This document shows positions 5,863 to 6,181 of a DNA stretch of 6,181 bases, in pieces. The notes under the pieces are model-generated. The model was given only the letters and a program-made list of their open reading frames with translations. It had not been told where the DNA came from and searched no databases. The stretch is from Chloroflexota bacterium. GTDB lineage: Bacteria; Chloroflexota; UBA6077. The position numbers were made by a program, and so were the translations under genes. The stretch covers positions 1 through 6,181 of the forward strand of contig JAJYNT010000333.1 in NCBI GenBank assembly GCA_021786215.1, in the 5' to 3' direction. How positions within the stretch are numbered: position 1 is the stretch's first letter; each line of letters starts with the position of its first letter.

Positions 5863-6181
5863 TCATGGGTTGACGAACAACATCAACCATACCGTGGGCC
5901 CGAACAGGACAAAGAAGAGCACAACCATTCCCCAGAAGATCCGTTCCTGATATAGAGAGCCCTTTTCCCAGAAATCGATGATGGTCACCCTGATACCGTT
6001 GAGGGCGTGGTAGATCACTGTGCCCACCAGCAACAGCTCGAAGATACGAACGATTGGGTTGTGATAGATCGCCTCCCAACCGTTGTAGACCCCGGGACCG
6101 TAACCGATCAGAGACGTATCCGCTATGTGCGCCAGCAAGAAAAGCACGATCAATAGGCCGGTCACCCGGTGGAGATCGGAA
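5863..6181 (-). CDS. sdhC: Succinate dehydrogenase cytochrome b subunit SdhC (5' end outside window)
   Basis: The larger-fold membrane anchor of complex II, helping form the quinone and heme b sites. The frame is open through the right edge. The GTG at 6165 is an internal valine, because the codons before it read SDLHR, joining into SDLHRVTGLLIVLF. This is the SdhC signature S-x2-H-R-x-[ST]-G, whose Ser and Arg correspond to E. coli SdhC Ser27 and Arg31 of the ubiquinone pocket. The visible 105 residues include three hydrophobic helices (about 8-26, 43-66 and 81-103, counting from the first visible Ser). His18 (LAHIADT) and His58 (YHALNGIR) are candidate heme ligands. Probably only 15-30 N-terminal residues are missing. 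It is the first visible gene of the operon; the promoter must lie beyond the right edge. Confidence 0.93.
   Translation of the reverse strand, partial: SDLHRVTGLLIVLFLLAHIADTSLIGYGPGVYNGWEAIYHNPIVRIFELLLVGTVIYHALNGIRVTIIDFWEKGSLYQERIFWGMVVLFFVLFGPTVWLMLFVNP

Noticed and set aside
5450..6079. 209-codon - strand frame overlapping sdhC and sdhD
   Set aside because: It covers two clear membrane-protein genes in another frame, is hydrophilic and Arg/His-rich, and has no family resemblance. SdhC and SdhD explain the region.
6163..6165. GTG as the sdhC start codon
   Set aside because: The preceding codons encode the conserved S-x2-H-R part of the SdhC signature, so this valine is internal and the gene continues past the window edge.

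Overview
The window is GC-rich (roughly 60% by eye, not counted) and densely coding. It holds the ends of two operons that converge near position 2960. On the + strand (1-2927) are three consecutive GT-B, GT4-type glycosyltransferase genes; the first lacks its 5' part at the left edge. On the - strand (2994-6181) is a succinate dehydrogenase operon in the order sdhC-sdhD-sdhA-sdhB, with sdhC cut by the right edge. Between the two operons lie only 66 bp, with no clear intrinsic terminator.

Organism: the Sdh subunits resemble the actinobacterial/Chloroflexota type of succinate:quinone oxidoreductase as I remember those sequences. Examples are the CRTVFNCTEACPRG segment of SdhB, NFAFVAGRW in SdhD and HALNGIR in SdhC. 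The glycosyltransferase style, and a dispersed repeat encoding a PLPLGEGRGEG-like peptide, also fit Chloroflexota. I therefore favour a Chloroflexota bacterium, with moderate confidence and no database check.

How the genes work together: the three glycosyltransferases are almost certainly co-transcribed. The gaps are 7 nt between the first and second genes and a 4-nt ATGA overlap between the second and third. They probably add successive sugars to a surface polysaccharide or lipid-linked glycan; donors and acceptors cannot be read from sequence. The sdh operon encodes membrane complex II: flavoprotein SdhA, iron-sulfur SdhB and the anchors SdhC and SdhD. It oxidises succinate to fumarate and passes electrons to membrane quinone. 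The Sdh genes have short gaps (15, 16 and 27 nt), each with a recognisable Shine-Dalgarno sequence.

Most notable: (1) a two-copy GC-rich repeat with a 39-nt period sits in frame inside the third glycosyltransferase, at the hinge between its two Rossmann domains, and the second copy forms a perfect 9-bp hairpin; (2) SdhC and SdhD share the same signature with nearly identical spacing, a visible trace of internal symmetry or duplication with four candidate heme-binding histidines. I found no convincing undescribed multi-gene system, RNA gene, CRISPR array or insertion sequence.
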